From Roseibium litorale (GTDB lineage Bacteria > Pseudomonadota > Alphaproteobacteria > Rhizobiales > Stappiaceae): 64,000 bases of DNA. Shown here in pieces: positions 53,013 to 61,958 of the stretch. Positions within the stretch are counted from its first letter, which is position 1; the number at the start of each line of letters is the position of its first letter. The notes under the pieces are model-generated. The model ran no database searches. It saw nothing but the letters and a program-made list of their open reading frames with translations, and was not told the DNA's origin. The position numbers were made by a program, and so were the translations under genes. The stretch lies in NCBI RefSeq assembly GCF_014842915.1, contig NZ_JACYXI010000008.1:202900-266899 (forward strand), given 5' to 3'.

Positions 53013-53783
53013 ATGGATATGGAAGTCCCTCGCAGGACCCGCACCAGCGCACTGACGCGGAACCTTCAAATACTTGATATCCTGACTGAAAGACTCGTTC
53101 CCATGACAGCTTACGAGCTGGCAAAAGCCAGTGGGGCACCGGCTTCGACCGTTTATAAACTCATCGACGAGTTGGCGGAGTGTTCGATGCTGAGCCGGAC
53201 CGCCGATGGCAGGGTCTGGCTGGGTCCGCGCCTCATGCGTTATGGTCTCGCTTACCGCACGCGCATGAACGCCTTTACCGAAGCGCGCCGCGCGATGATG
53301 GAACTGAATGAGCGTACTGGTGAGATGATTCAGATCTGCACCCGTGACGAAGGCCAGATGAGCGTCATCGACATGGCGGAAGGTTCGGGAGCCTTTCGTG
53401 TGACCTCCGACGTGGGCACACGGGTTCCTTTGAACTGGACAGCCTCGGGACGCCTTCTGGTTGGTCATCTTCCCGAGGCCGAGCGTTTGGCGATCTTCAA
53501 GGCCTGTGCCAAACCTTCGCATACGGGACTTGCGGAAACGGACCCGGTGAAACTGGCAAAGATGTCGAGAGAGGCCTTTCTTGAGGGCCTCTCGGTTCAG
53601 ATCGACACTTCCGAGGAGTCCGTTGCCTGCATTGCTGCCCCGATCCGCGACCCGGAGGGCGCATGCCTGATGACCCTCTCGGTTGTCATGCCCAAGCACC
53701 GGGTTGCCGACAGATTCGAGAGCATTGCTACGGAAGTTCGCAATGCGGCGCGATCTGTCGAACGGGCTTTGGGTAATCATTAG
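53013..53783 (+). CDS. IclR-family regulator
   Basis: A 256-residue IclR-type protein. An N-terminal winged helix-turn-helix (NLQILDILTERLVPMTAYELA, ASTVYKLIDELAE) is followed by the IclR effector domain (GTRVPLNWTASGRLLVGHLP, SVQIDTSEESVACIAAPIRD). The start is the first ATG of the frame. Its stop overlaps that of the RidA gene on the other strand by three bases. It lies between the two operons that share the motif, and so probably controls both. Confidence 0.9.
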   Translation: MDMEVPRRTRTSALTRNLQILDILTERLVPMTAYELAKASGAPASTVYKLIDELAECSMLSRTADGRVWLGPRLMRYGLAYRTRMNAFTEARRAMMELNERTGEMIQICTRDEGQMSVIDMAEGSGAFRVTSDVGTRVPLNWTASGRLLVGHLPEAERLAIFKACAKPSHTGLAETDPVKLAKMSREAFLEGLSVQIDTSEESVACIAAPIRDPEGACLMTLSVVMPKHRVADRFESIATEVRNAARSVERALGNH

Positions 53784-54298
53784 TTTTCCCAGCAGGAGAC
53801 TTGGTGAAGGGCATCGTCAGAAAGCTCGAATATCGCCTCGATTTCCACGGTGATCTGGTTCGGAAGAGAACTGACACCGAATGCCGACCGTGCGTGACCC
53901 CGTTTGTCGTCGAAGACACGTGCAAGTATATTGGACGCGCCATCTATCACGTGAGGATGGTGTTCGAATTCCGGTGTGGCATTGACCAATCCCAGGAGTT
54001 TGACCACTCCACTGACGTGATCCAGAGAACCGAGAAACTGCCTTAGTGCCGCAATAATGTTGAGCGCAACCAGCTCGGCGTGATCTCTCGCCTCTTCGGC
54101 CGTGACATCGCCGCCAACCTTGCCTTTCAGCAAGCTGCCGTCCGGCAGGACAGGCCCCTGACCGGACACATAAAGCATGTTGCCCGAACGCCGCACATTC
54201 TTGAACGTGCCGATTGGCGAAGGCGGGTTATCAGGGAGAAGACGGCCGAGTGCCTTCAAACGTGTTTCAGGCGTTCCGGCGCGTAATTCAGTTGTCAT
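53780..54298 (-). CDS. RidA-family protein
   Basis: A 172-residue protein of the Rid/YjgF/UK114 family. It has NVRRSGNMLYVSGQGPVLPDG near 34-54 and the end region RSAFGVSSLPNQITVEIEAIFE near 137-158. This includes the arginine used for imine or carbamate binding. It is longer than the usual 130 residues because of an N-terminal extension. RidA proteins hydrolyse reactive enamine/imine products of PLP enzymes, which fits the SelA-like enzyme nearby. It overlaps the end of the ATPase gene by 11 bases, and is the last gene of the importer operon. Confidence 0.88.
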   Translation of the reverse strand: MTTELRAGTPETRLKALGRLLPDNPPSPIGTFKNVRRSGNMLYVSGQGPVLPDGSLLKGKVGGDVTAEEARDHAELVALNIIAALRQFLGSLDHVSGVVKLLGLVNATPEFEHHPHVIDGASNILARVFDDKRGHARSAFGVSSLPNQITVEIEAIFELSDDALHQVSCWEN

Positions 54299-55250
54299 TT
54301 AATACCTCGATTTTCTTGCAGTAGCTGACATGACCTTCAGCAACGGCAACGGGATGGGGCAGGCCATCAGCACAATCCGCGTCGGCAAATTTGCATCGCG
54401 TTCTGAAGACGCAGCCCGATGGTGGATTGAGCGGAGAGGGAATATCGCCCTGAAGAAGCTCACGTGACCGCTTGGCGCGGGGGTCAGGCAACGGGATCGC
54501 GGAGTTAAGCGCTCGTGTATACGGGTGCATGGCCTTTTGATAAACGGCCCGTGACGGCCCAATTTCCATTAGGCGTCCCAGATAGAGCACGGCAATCTGA
54601 TCGCAGAGGTATTCGACGACCGACAGGTCGTGCGCAATGAAAAGCATGGTCAGGTTCCGCTTTTCACGCAAATCCAGCAGAAGGTTGAGCACTTGTGCCT
54701 GGATCGAAACATCGAGCGCCGAGACGCTTTCATCCGCAACAATGAATTCCGGCTCCAGCGCCAATGCACGTGCGATGCCGATACGCTGGCGCTGACCTCC
54801 GGAAAATTCATGAGGAAAGCGGTTCAGGTGGTCACCTGAAAGCCCGACTTCTTCCAGAAGAGCAGCAGCACGATCACGGCGCTCGCGCCGATTGCAGATG
54901 CCGAATGCCTTCAAGCCTTCACCGATGAGATCCGCGATCCGCAGTCGCGGGTTGAGCGAGGACATCGGGTCTTGAAAGATGATCTGCATCCTGCGGCGCA
55001 TTTGGCGCATTTGCCCGGCACCGAGCGTATTCAGATCGGTGCCGTCGAAAATGGTCTGGCCACGGGTTGGTTCGACAAGCCGCAGCAGACTGCGCCCAAG
55101 CGTTGTTTTGCCCGAGCCGCTTTCGCCGACGAGACCTGTGATGGACCCGCGCGGGATATCGAAACTGATATCTTCCAGCGCGTGAACAGGGCCGCCGGAG
55201 GTTTCGAATATCTTCGTCAGACCGCGGATTTGCAGAAGCGGCTCACTCAT
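54288..55250 (-). CDS. Dipeptide/oligopeptide-type ABC ATPase (OppF/DppF-like)
   Basis: A 320-residue ATPase. Walker A GESGSGKTT is near 42, FQDPMSSLNPRLRI near 90, signature FSGGQRQRIGIARAL near 149 and Walker B IVADESVSALD near 171. The C-terminal oligopeptide-ATPase extension has GCVFRTRCKFAD, with cysteines often binding an Fe-S cluster. The start at 55250 overlaps the stop of the partner ATPase gene (TGATG). It works with the partner ATPase and two permeases. Confidence 0.93.
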   Translation of the reverse strand: MSEPLLQIRGLTKIFETSGGPVHALEDISFDIPRGSITGLVGESGSGKTTLGRSLLRLVEPTRGQTIFDGTDLNTLGAGQMRQMRRRMQIIFQDPMSSLNPRLRIADLIGEGLKAFGICNRRERRDRAAALLEEVGLSGDHLNRFPHEFSGGQRQRIGIARALALEPEFIVADESVSALDVSIQAQVLNLLLDLREKRNLTMLFIAHDLSVVEYLCDQIAVLYLGRLMEIGPSRAVYQKAMHPYTRALNSAIPLPDPRAKRSRELLQGDIPSPLNPPSGCVFRTRCKFADADCADGLPHPVAVAEGHVSYCKKIEVLNDN

Positions 55251-56242
55251 CAAACCAGCTCCTGTTCCAGAAGGCAGGCTGCCAAATGCCCCGGGGCTTT
55301 CGTCTGCAACGAGACAGGCTTCTTGCACGCCGGCATGGCATAGGCACACCTAGGCTCGAACGCGCAGCCCTCCGGTAACGCAATGAGTGGTGGAACGGAT
55401 CCCGGAATTGACTTGAGCCGCTCGCCTTCCGGGCGGTTCGGACCGGGAATCGAGCCGAGAAGGCCACGTGCATAAGGATGCCTTGTATGGTCGAAAAGAT
55501 CATTAACCGGGGCCTGTTCGACCACACTGCCCGCATACATGACCGCGACATCGTCAGCCATCTCGGCCACCACGCCCATATCGTGCGTGATGAAGAGGAT
55601 CGACATCTGGCGCTCACGTTGGAGCCGCCGCATCAGATCGAGAATTTGGGCCTGAATGGTCACATCCAATGCGGTTGTTGGTTCATCGGCAATGAGGAAG
55701 GCCGGATTGCAGATCATTGCCATGGCGATCATCACCCGCTGGCGCATGCCTCCGGACAATTCGTGCGGATAGGTATCGGCACGTTTAGCAGCGCCGGGGA
55801 TCTCGACCATTTCCAGCATTTCAACGACGCGTCTGCGCCTATCGGCGGCATCCATGTTTTCATGCAGAAGAAGCATTTCGCCGATTTGATCGCCGATCGT
55901 GAAAAGCGGATTGAGCGACGACATGGGCTCCTGAAAGATCATGGCAATCTCGGATCCGCGAATATTTCGAAAATCGCGGGCGGACAGTTTTGCCAGATCG
56001 ACCGTCTTTCCCGACCTGCCCCGGAAGGACAACTCACCGGACAGAATGCGGCCCGCCGGTGGCAGCAGCCCCATCAGCGCAAGCGAGGTCACTGACTTGC
56101 CGGAACCGCTTTCGCCAACGAGTGCCAGTGTACGGCCTCGCGCGATCTCGAAACTGACATCCCGCAAGGCCGTGACTTGCCCGGATCCATTACCAAAGCC
56201 GACGCACAATCCGTCGACCTTCAGGATCGCGCTGCCTTCCAT
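55250..56242 (-). CDS. Dipeptide/oligopeptide-type ABC ATPase (OppD/DppD-like)
   Basis: A 330-residue ATPase. Walker [20 protein letters not shown] starts near 43, [17 protein letters not shown] near 103, signature [15 protein letters not shown] near 163 and Walker [17 protein letters not shown] near 184. The C-terminal extension has [15 protein letters not shown]. It is the usual partner of the other ATPase of this importer. It starts one base after or at the stop of the amidohydrolase gene. Confidence 0.93.
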   Translation of the reverse strand: MEGSAILKVDGLCVGFGNGSGQVTALRDVSFEIARGRTLALVGESGSGKSVTSLALMGLLPPAGRILSGELSFRGRSGKTVDLAKLSARDFRNIRGSEIAMIFQEPMSSLNPLFTIGDQIGEMLLLHENMDAADRRRRVVEMLEMVEIPGAAKRADTYPHELSGGMRQRVMIAMAMICNPAFLIADEPTTALDVTIQAQILDLMRRLQRERQMSILFITHDMGVVAEMADDVAVMYAGSVVEQAPVNDLFDHTRHPYARGLLGSIPGPNRPEGERLKSIPGSVPPLIALPEGCAFEPRCAYAMPACKKPVSLQTKAPGHLAACLLEQELV

Positions 56243-57357
56243 TACGGAAGCCTCCGGCTCGCCACTTGCATATCAGCGCCGAGTATCGTTGCGCGTGGCT
56301 CGAAGACCTTGTCCATCACCATCTTGTTGCCCTGACTGTCGAGCACTTCGATATCGGTGTCTTCCAGATCGAAGACGGTGAAGTCGGCTCGCATGCCGGC
56401 CGTCAAGCCATCTCTGCCGGAAAGACCGAGGATCGACCGCGGTGCGGCACAACTAGCCTGGACGACGTCTTCAAATGGCAGGCCGACTGCCAGCAGTTTC
56501 GACATTGTCGTCGCCAGATCGTAGACGGGCGATTCAATGGAAACCTTATGCAGATCGGTGGAAATGGAGAACGGGCGCAACCCGTCGGCGATGGACGCGC
56601 GCGCCGTCTCGAAATTGAACGACGCCCCGCCATGGCCGATATCCATGCGGATACCTCTGTCGGACAGGTTCTTCGCCATGGCGAAGAGTGCAGGCGTATC
56701 GCGGATGGAGCCTGCAGGTTTGCCGTTGAAGCAATGGGTGACGATGTCCCCCTCCGTGAGGATATCGAATACCTCATCGATCAGGGGGGGCGGCTCGCCG
56801 ACATGAACCATCAGCGGAAAATTGGTCATTTCCGCAACGCGCTTGGCGATCTTGGCCGGTGTGATGCCCCAGCTGCCGACGATCACGCCCGAGGCGCGTA
56901 CCTTGATGCCGCAGATGACATCCCGGTTTTTTTCCACGACCTCAAGCGTTCTGTCGATATCGATGGATCGCCAGTCGATGAGTTCCGGCACACGGTTGCA
57001 GGCAACAAGACCGATCGAACCGATATTGAGGAATGCCTTGATGGTTTCTGCATGCGGATCGATGACATATTCCCTGAGGCCGTGGAAGTTTGCCTCGCCT
57101 GCCGATCCGGCATCGGCCATGGCCGTCACCCCCGTGGCGCGGCCGGCCTCGCTGGCTCTGATCGAAATATCAGTCCCGCCATGCCAGACGTGGACATGCA
57201 GGTCACACCAACCCGGAGACAGATAAGCCCCGTTCAGATCTACCTGACGTGTGCTCGCGGGAGCGTTGTCGAGCAGCGTTCCATCATCGGCAATATGGAT
57301 GGAAGCAGGGGCGCTGTCGAAGCCGACCGCGCTGAAATTGGTCAGGGTAAGCGCCAT
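56242..57357 (-). CDS. Amidohydrolase/deacetylase-family metallo-hydrolase
   Basis: A 371-residue TIM-barrel amidohydrolase. Metal ligands are His54 and His56 (DLHVHVW), a carboxylated Lys152 (GIKVRAS), His185 (MVHVGEPP), His208 (HCFNG) and Asp268 (STDLH). This is the binuclear set of the family related to N-acyl-D-amino-acid or dihydroorotase-type hydrolases found next to SelA-like enzymes. It lies inside the importer operon between the permease and ATPase genes, so it probably deacylates or opens the imported compound. The substrate is unknown. Confidence 0.9.
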   Translation of the reverse strand: MALTLTNFSAVGFDSAPASIHIADDGTLLDNAPASTRQVDLNGAYLSPGWCDLHVHVWHGGTDISIRASEAGRATGVTAMADAGSAGEANFHGLREYVIDPHAETIKAFLNIGSIGLVACNRVPELIDWRSIDIDRTLEVVEKNRDVICGIKVRASGVIVGSWGITPAKIAKRVAEMTNFPLMVHVGEPPPLIDEVFDILTEGDIVTHCFNGKPAGSIRDTPALFAMAKNLSDRGIRMDIGHGGASFNFETARASIADGLRPFSISTDLHKVSIESPVYDLATTMSKLLAVGLPFEDVVQASCAAPRSILGLSGRDGLTAGMRADFTVFDLEDTDIEVLDSQGNKMVMDKVFEPRATILGADMQVASRRLP

Positions 57358-58218
57358 TCAGGTCTCCTTGTTGAGTTTGGGGTCCAGTGCATCGCGCAGA
57401 CCGTCGCCGACCAGCTGGAGCGAGAGGACGGAAAGGGCGATTGCGATGCCGGGGAAGAGAATGAGAAAGAAGGCATTGTCGATATACTGCCGTCCCTCGT
57501 TGACCATCGCGCCCCACGTGGGGGTGGACGGATCAACGCCGACGCCCAGAAAGGTCAGGCCCGCTTCGGCCAGCATCGCATAGGCGAAGATGAAGGTTGC
57601 CTGAACCAGAATGGGGGACAGGATATTGCGCAGGACGTGCGTGACCATGATCGTCAGCGTGCTGGAGCCAAGCGCGCGCGCCGCCTCCACATAAGGCAAT
57701 TCACGGACGACCAGTGTCGAGGCGCGCACGATGCGGGCAACCCGGGGCGTGTAAACGATGGAAAGCGCCAGGATCACATTCCCAACGGTTCCGCCGAAAA
57801 TGGCCACTAGCGAAAGAGCGAGCAGGATATCGGGAAACGCCATCATGGCATCGATCAAACGCGACAGCGGTGTGTCGAGCCGACGGAAAAAGCCGGCGGC
57901 CAGACCGATGACGATTCCGGCCAGGGATGACAGGATCGCCACGACAAGACCGATCTGAAGCGAGGTCTGGCCCGCAACGAGAAGGCGGCCGAGGACATCG
58001 CGCCCGAACGCGTCCGCTCCCAGAAAATACTCGGCGCCCGGCGGCGTGAGCCTGTTGCGCACGGACATCTTGCCGATGGCGGTGAGATCGAGCGCGGGCA
58101 GAAGGAAGCACGCCAGGACGATCAGGACGAAACAGGCGAGCGCGATCACCGTCGAACGGCGCGCCATGAGCACGACGCGAAAGCCAGGCGGCTGATGGAT
58201 CGAGGGTACGGACGCCAT
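57358..58218 (-). CDS. Dipeptide-type ABC permease (DppC-like)
   Basis: A 286-residue inner-membrane permease with six helices. The N-terminal part has LTPPGAEYFLGADAFGRDVLGRLLVAG, a DppC/OppC hallmark (GTD-like start ..LGAD..GRDVL). The EAA loop is YVEAARALGSSTLTIMVTHVLRN near 170. It starts at the stop of the DppB-like gene (TGATG) and ends directly before the amidohydrolase gene. Partner of the DppB-like permease. Confidence 0.93.
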   Translation of the reverse strand: MASVPSIHQPPGFRVVLMARRSTVIALACFVLIVLACFLLPALDLTAIGKMSVRNRLTPPGAEYFLGADAFGRDVLGRLLVAGQTSLQIGLVVAILSSLAGIVIGLAAGFFRRLDTPLSRLIDAMMAFPDILLALSLVAIFGGTVGNVILALSIVYTPRVARIVRASTLVVRELPYVEAARALGSSTLTIMVTHVLRNILSPILVQATFIFAYAMLAEAGLTFLGVGVDPSTPTWGAMVNEGRQYIDNAFFLILFPGIAIALSVLSLQLVGDGLRDALDPKLNKET

Positions 58219-59159
58219 CAGTATTTCACCCGCTTGTCGATGAAGAAATAGAGAAGGTCGGTGGCCAGGTTGATCAGCACATAGATGGAAGCGACAACAA
58301 TCAATGTGCCCTGAATGACGGGGTAATCACGGCGGAGAACGGCGTTGACGACCAGATTGCCCATGCCGGGCAGATTGAAGACGCGTTCCGTGACCACTGC
58401 ACCCGACACCAGAAGGGCGAAGGTCAGACCGACAACGGTGATGATCGGAATGCCGGCATTTTTCAAAGCGTGCCGCAAGACAACACGTGTTTCCGGCATC
58501 CCCTTGGCCCGGGCGGTGCGTACATAGTCTTCCCCCAAGATGTCCAGCATGGACGCGCGGGTGAATCGCAGGATCAACGCCGAGTTGGTAATGCCCAAAG
58601 TAATGGACGGCAGAATGAGATGCTCGAGCCGTACCCAAAGGTCAGCATCGGGACCGCCATAACCGGCGGTCGGAAACCAGCCGAGATTGGTCGCCAGAAC
58701 GCGCTGGAAGACCAGTCCGGTCAGAAAACTCGGTATGGAAGCTGCCAGCATCGCCGATGTGACGGAGCTCTGGTCGAGAAGGGAGCCGCGTTTGTAGGCC
58801 GCGTAGATTCCGATCGGGGTCGCGATGAAGAGCGCGAAAAACAGCGACATCAGCGCGAGAAAAATCGTCGGTTCCGCACGGTCCGCCAGAATAGAGATCA
58901 CGGGACGGTTGAAGAACAGCGACTCGCCCAGATCGCCCTTCAGTGCGTTGCCGACGAATTTCACATATTGCAGGATGATCGGCTGATCGAGACCGAGCCG
59001 TGTGCGTAGGTCCGCGGCTTCCTGAGGTGTTGCATCCGGGCCCAGCATCAGGGCAGCCGGATCGCCGGGGGCAAGCCTGACGAGCACGAAGGCGATCGTC
59101 AGAACGAGGATGATCACAACGAACATCCCGACAATACGCCGAAGAAGATACTTTGCCAT
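58218..59159 (-). CDS. Dipeptide-type ABC permease (DppB-like)
   Basis: A 313-residue permease. It starts KYLLRRIVGMFVVIILVLTI and has RLAPGDPAALMLGPDATPQ, which are the DppB/OppB hallmarks. The EAA loop YVRTARAKGMPETRVVLRHALKN lies near 200. The start at 59159 (after AGGG) gives the family N-terminus; a longer frame to 59228 is less likely. It follows the binding-protein gene by about 75 bp in the same operon. Confidence 0.93.
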   Translation of the reverse strand: MAKYLLRRIVGMFVVIILVLTIAFVLVRLAPGDPAALMLGPDATPQEAADLRTRLGLDQPIILQYVKFVGNALKGDLGESLFFNRPVISILADRAEPTIFLALMSLFFALFIATPIGIYAAYKRGSLLDQSSVTSAMLAASIPSFLTGLVFQRVLATNLGWFPTAGYGGPDADLWVRLEHLILPSITLGITNSALILRFTRASMLDILGEDYVRTARAKGMPETRVVLRHALKNAGIPIITVVGLTFALLVSGAVVTERVFNLPGMGNLVVNAVLRRDYPVIQGTLIVVASIYVLINLATDLLYFFIDKRVKY

Positions 59160-59234
59160 GGAACCCTGCTGAACAGCGACTATGCGGTGCCTGACTGCGC
59201 CAGAGAGTGCTGGCGCAGCCCGTTTCACAAACGA

Positions 59235-60737
59235 TTATTTGGAGACCTGGGCATTCCAGAAAGCCGGCCACGGCGACGGGTCGACGCCTGTCAGCCCCTT
59301 TGCCTTGCCCTGAAGGGCGTTGAAGTCGCCGACCTTGATGAAGCCGACATCCTCCAGAACGATCTTCTGCAACTCGCCGAAAATCGCTTTGCGCTTTTCC
59401 GGGTCGCTTTCGGAGGTGAACCGGTCGAGGATTTCGTTCTTGGCAGGATTGTCCCAGCCTTCCCGCGCGGTCGAGAACAGGCTGGAAATCAACGCCGGCT
59501 CCGGCAGGAAAGGCGAGTGCGTGATGTAGATATCCCAAAGGTCGGGATTGTTGCGGTTCTGGGCGAGCGTCGCCCAGTCGACAACATCAAGCTGAACTTT
59601 CATACCAGCCGCTTCCAGCCCCGCCTTCGCAACTTCGGCCATCTGATAATGGAACTCGTACTGATGCGAAGTCAGGATACGCAGCGGAGATCCGTCGTAC
59701 CCGGCAGCTTTGAGATATTCCGCAGCCTTTTCCTGGTCGTTCTGATTATAGAGCTCCACACCGGCATCACTGTGCCATGTCCAGCCTTCCGGATAGAGCG
59801 CGCCGTCGGTCTTGAAGAACTTCTCGTTACCGAAGCCCGCAAAGAGCATGTCGTCGAAGGGCAGAGCAGCCTGAACAGCCTTGCGGATGTTCAGGTCTGT
59901 CATGATGCCCTTCTTGTGGTTCACGGCAAAGACTGGCCAGCCGAAGGGTTTCAGGAGCACCGGCTCTGCAACGTCCGAGGCTTCCAGACGGTCGTAGGTT
60001 TCCGTCGAAAGTCCGTCGGCATAGTCATATTGACCGGAGAGCAGGCCTTCGGCGCGCGTGTTGCCGTCGGGGACCGGGATCAGCCGGATTTCGTCGGGAA
60101 TCTGTTTCCGCTCGGCCGCGCCGGTGGGCTGTGTGTAGCCGTCGAAACGGACAAGTTGCGTATACCGGTCAGGCTCGTGAGCCTCGATCTTGTAAGGGCC
60201 CGTGCCGATGATCGTGCCGATCTCTGGGGCGATGATCTCTTCGGGATAGACGACTGCTGCGGAGTTGGAGAAGGCGAGAAGCGACAGGAGCGGCGCATAG
60301 GGCTCCTTCATCGTGATCGTCACTTCGTAGGGGCCTGATGCCTCCACGCCTGCCACCTTGTCGGCAACCGATTTCCCCCGGCTCGAAACCTCCAGCCAGC
60401 GCTGAAGGGATGCGACCGCATCGGCACTGTCCATAGAAGAGCCGTCATGGAAGGTGACGCCCTCGCGCAGCGGGATCTTGTAGACGAGACCGTCGCCGCT
60501 GATGTCAGGCATGCCCGCAGCCAGCAGCGGTACAACGGCCCAGCTGTCGTCGAATGTGTAGAGTGTTTCGACAAAGTGCTGTGTGACGATGCTGACGACA
60601 TCTTTGGTCGAGACCATCGGATCGAAAGTATCAGGCTCGCCGATAATGGCCACGTTGACCGTTCCGGCAGCCAGAACAGGAGAAACTGATAGCATCAGCG
60701 CGCTGGACAGCGCGAACAGAGTTTTGCGGACAGACAT
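59235..60737 (-). CDS. Dipeptide-type ABC periplasmic binding protein (SBP_bac_5 family)
   Basis: A 500-residue type 5 solute-binding protein. The signal peptide is at 1-24 (cleavage near LAA). The mature part starts GTVNVAIIGEPDTFDPM. Family words are YKIPLREGVTFHDGSSMDSADAV and GTGPYKIEAHEPDRY. It binds peptides, opines or amino-acid derivatives; the ligand is not known. The start at 60737 follows GGGGAA. It is the first gene of the seven-gene operon. The motif at 60756-60779 overlaps its promoter. Confidence 0.93.
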   Translation of the reverse strand: MSVRKTLFALSSALMLSVSPVLAAGTVNVAIIGEPDTFDPMVSTKDVVSIVTQHFVETLYTFDDSWAVVPLLAAGMPDISGDGLVYKIPLREGVTFHDGSSMDSADAVASLQRWLEVSSRGKSVADKVAGVEASGPYEVTITMKEPYAPLLSLLAFSNSAAVVYPEEIIAPEIGTIIGTGPYKIEAHEPDRYTQLVRFDGYTQPTGAAERKQIPDEIRLIPVPDGNTRAEGLLSGQYDYADGLSTETYDRLEASDVAEPVLLKPFGWPVFAVNHKKGIMTDLNIRKAVQAALPFDDMLFAGFGNEKFFKTDGALYPEGWTWHSDAGVELYNQNDQEKAAEYLKAAGYDGSPLRILTSHQYEFHYQMAEVAKAGLEAAGMKVQLDVVDWATLAQNRNNPDLWDIYITHSPFLPEPALISSLFSTAREGWDNPAKNEILDRFTSESDPEKRKAIFGELQKIVLEDVGFIKVGDFNALQGKAKGLTGVDPSPWPAFWNAQVSK

Positions 60738-60755
60738 CGGAAGTTCCCCATATTT

Positions 60756-60779
60756 CATTATTGTGGAGTATGCTCCACT
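60756..60779. promoter_or_regulatory. Putative IclR operator, copy 2
   Basis: CATTATTGTGG-N8-CCACT with a perfect inner dyad GTGGAG-TATG-CTCCAC. It lies 19-42 bp before the start codon of the binding-protein gene. The matching copy is at 52961-52984. Confidence 0.75.
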
Positions 60780-60919
60780 GTTATTACTATGGATCCTGTT
60801 TCCAATGATTGTCAACGGAGGGATTGACCGGAGCTTTCACATTGATTTTTCATCAGTTGAATTTCGGTAGTTGATTGGCTTGAAGATCACGGCTCCAACT
60901 TACAAAAAATCCTCGCTTT

Positions 60920-61425
60920 CCAATCGAGGTTATCGGCAGGGCCGTTCGGCTTTATTTCAGGTTCAACGTCAGCCTGCGGGAGGTCGAGCCATGATGTTCG
61001 AGCGGGGTATCTTGTTTCCTATGAAACGATCAGACGATGGTGCCGAACGCACGGCGACGATTATGCGCGCCGCTTGTGACGGAAGTCGCCTCAGCGGGCG
61101 ACATCTGGCACCTCGACGGGCTCGTCCAGAGCCGCCGCAACACCAAGCCGCCAAGCGATTGCTGATCCGGCTTCTGAAAAAGCAGGGCATGGCGCCGAAG
61201 CGCATGATCACAGACAAACTCAGATCTTATGGAGCAGCCAAACGCCAAGTCATGCCTGCGGTCGAACATTGCTCGCACAAAGGCTTGAACAACCGGGCGG
61301 AAAATTCCCATGTGCCGTTCCCAAAACGGGAGCGAACGCAGCAAGGCTGTATCCATCCGGTGGGCACCACAGCTCGTTCGTTTTCGATCCACATTCAAAC
61401 GGCAGAAGGCGTCATTTTCCTGAGA
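60920..61425 (+). pseudogene. IS6-family transposase relic (second)
   Basis: The plus strand reads RAVRLYFRFNVSLREVE, then MFERGIL, then a frame change. It resumes AKRLLIRLLKKQGMAPKRM, then ITDKLRSYGAAKRQVMPAV, HCSHKGLNNRAENSH and FPKRERTQQGC. These are IS6-family segments in order; the catalytic core between about residues 50 and 130 is deleted. It cannot encode an active enzyme. A sister relic lies at about 5.91-6.35 kb. The right part abuts the left border of a possible IS66 element. Confidence 0.85.
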
Positions 61426-61439
61426 GGTAAGGAACCTGC

Positions 61440-61958
61440 TTAAGGCAACGTCCAAACTAGGCCGTGCCACACTTTGTCATCTTCAATGGGCAGTAAAAAG
61501 TCTAGCGATGGTTTTCGAACGAGGCCGATCCGGGCCATAACTGCTTGAGATCGAAGGTTTTCCGGGCCTGTGTAGGAGAGGATATCAGCGAGACTTGCTT
61601 CCTTTGCGACGTGTGAGAGCGCCGCCTTGGCGCTTTCAGTGGCGTACCCCTGTCCCCAGGCACTTTTTTTGAACCTCCAGCCTATTTCGTGGTGCGGGCC
61701 GAGTGGATGCTCGGTGGACATACGTGGCATCACACCTGCGTAGCCCAAAAAGAGGCCGTTACGATCTTCAACGGCCCACCGGGCGATGCCATGTTCGATT
61801 TCAGCCCTGCGATAGCGCTCGAACTTCTCCTTACTCATATTTATTGTGACCGGTCCTCCTAGATCTGCCATGACCGTGGGATCGCAGTGCATGTCTGCAA
61901 AGGCTTCAAAATGTTCGTCTTGCCAATGGCGAAGAATTAAACGCTCGGTTTCAATCAT
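61440..61958 (-). CDS. GNAT-family N-acetyltransferase (RimJ/RimL-like)
   Basis: A 172-residue acetyltransferase of the Acetyltransf_3 (RimJ/L) type. It starts IETERLILRHWQDEHFEAFADM. The acetyl-CoA loop is in WGQGYATESAKAAL near 117, after IGWRFKKSAWG. The start ATG at 61958 overlaps the stop of the IS66 tnpC gene (ATGA), an unusual contact. There is no ribosome site of its own. It could be read through from tnpC, or be a flanking gene next to a truncated IS end. The acceptor substrate is unknown. Confidence 0.87.
   Translation of the reverse strand: MIETERLILRHWQDEHFEAFADMHCDPTVMADLGGPVTINMSKEKFERYRRAEIEHGIARWAVEDRNGLFLGYAGVMPRMSTEHPLGPHHEIGWRFKKSAWGQGYATESAKAALSHVAKEASLADILSYTGPENLRSQAVMARIGLVRKPSLDFLLPIEDDKVWHGLVWTLP

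Noticed and set aside
56266..57810. Long plus frame opposite the amidohydrolase gene
   Set aside because: Shadow; the amidohydrolase has all its metal ligands on the minus strand.
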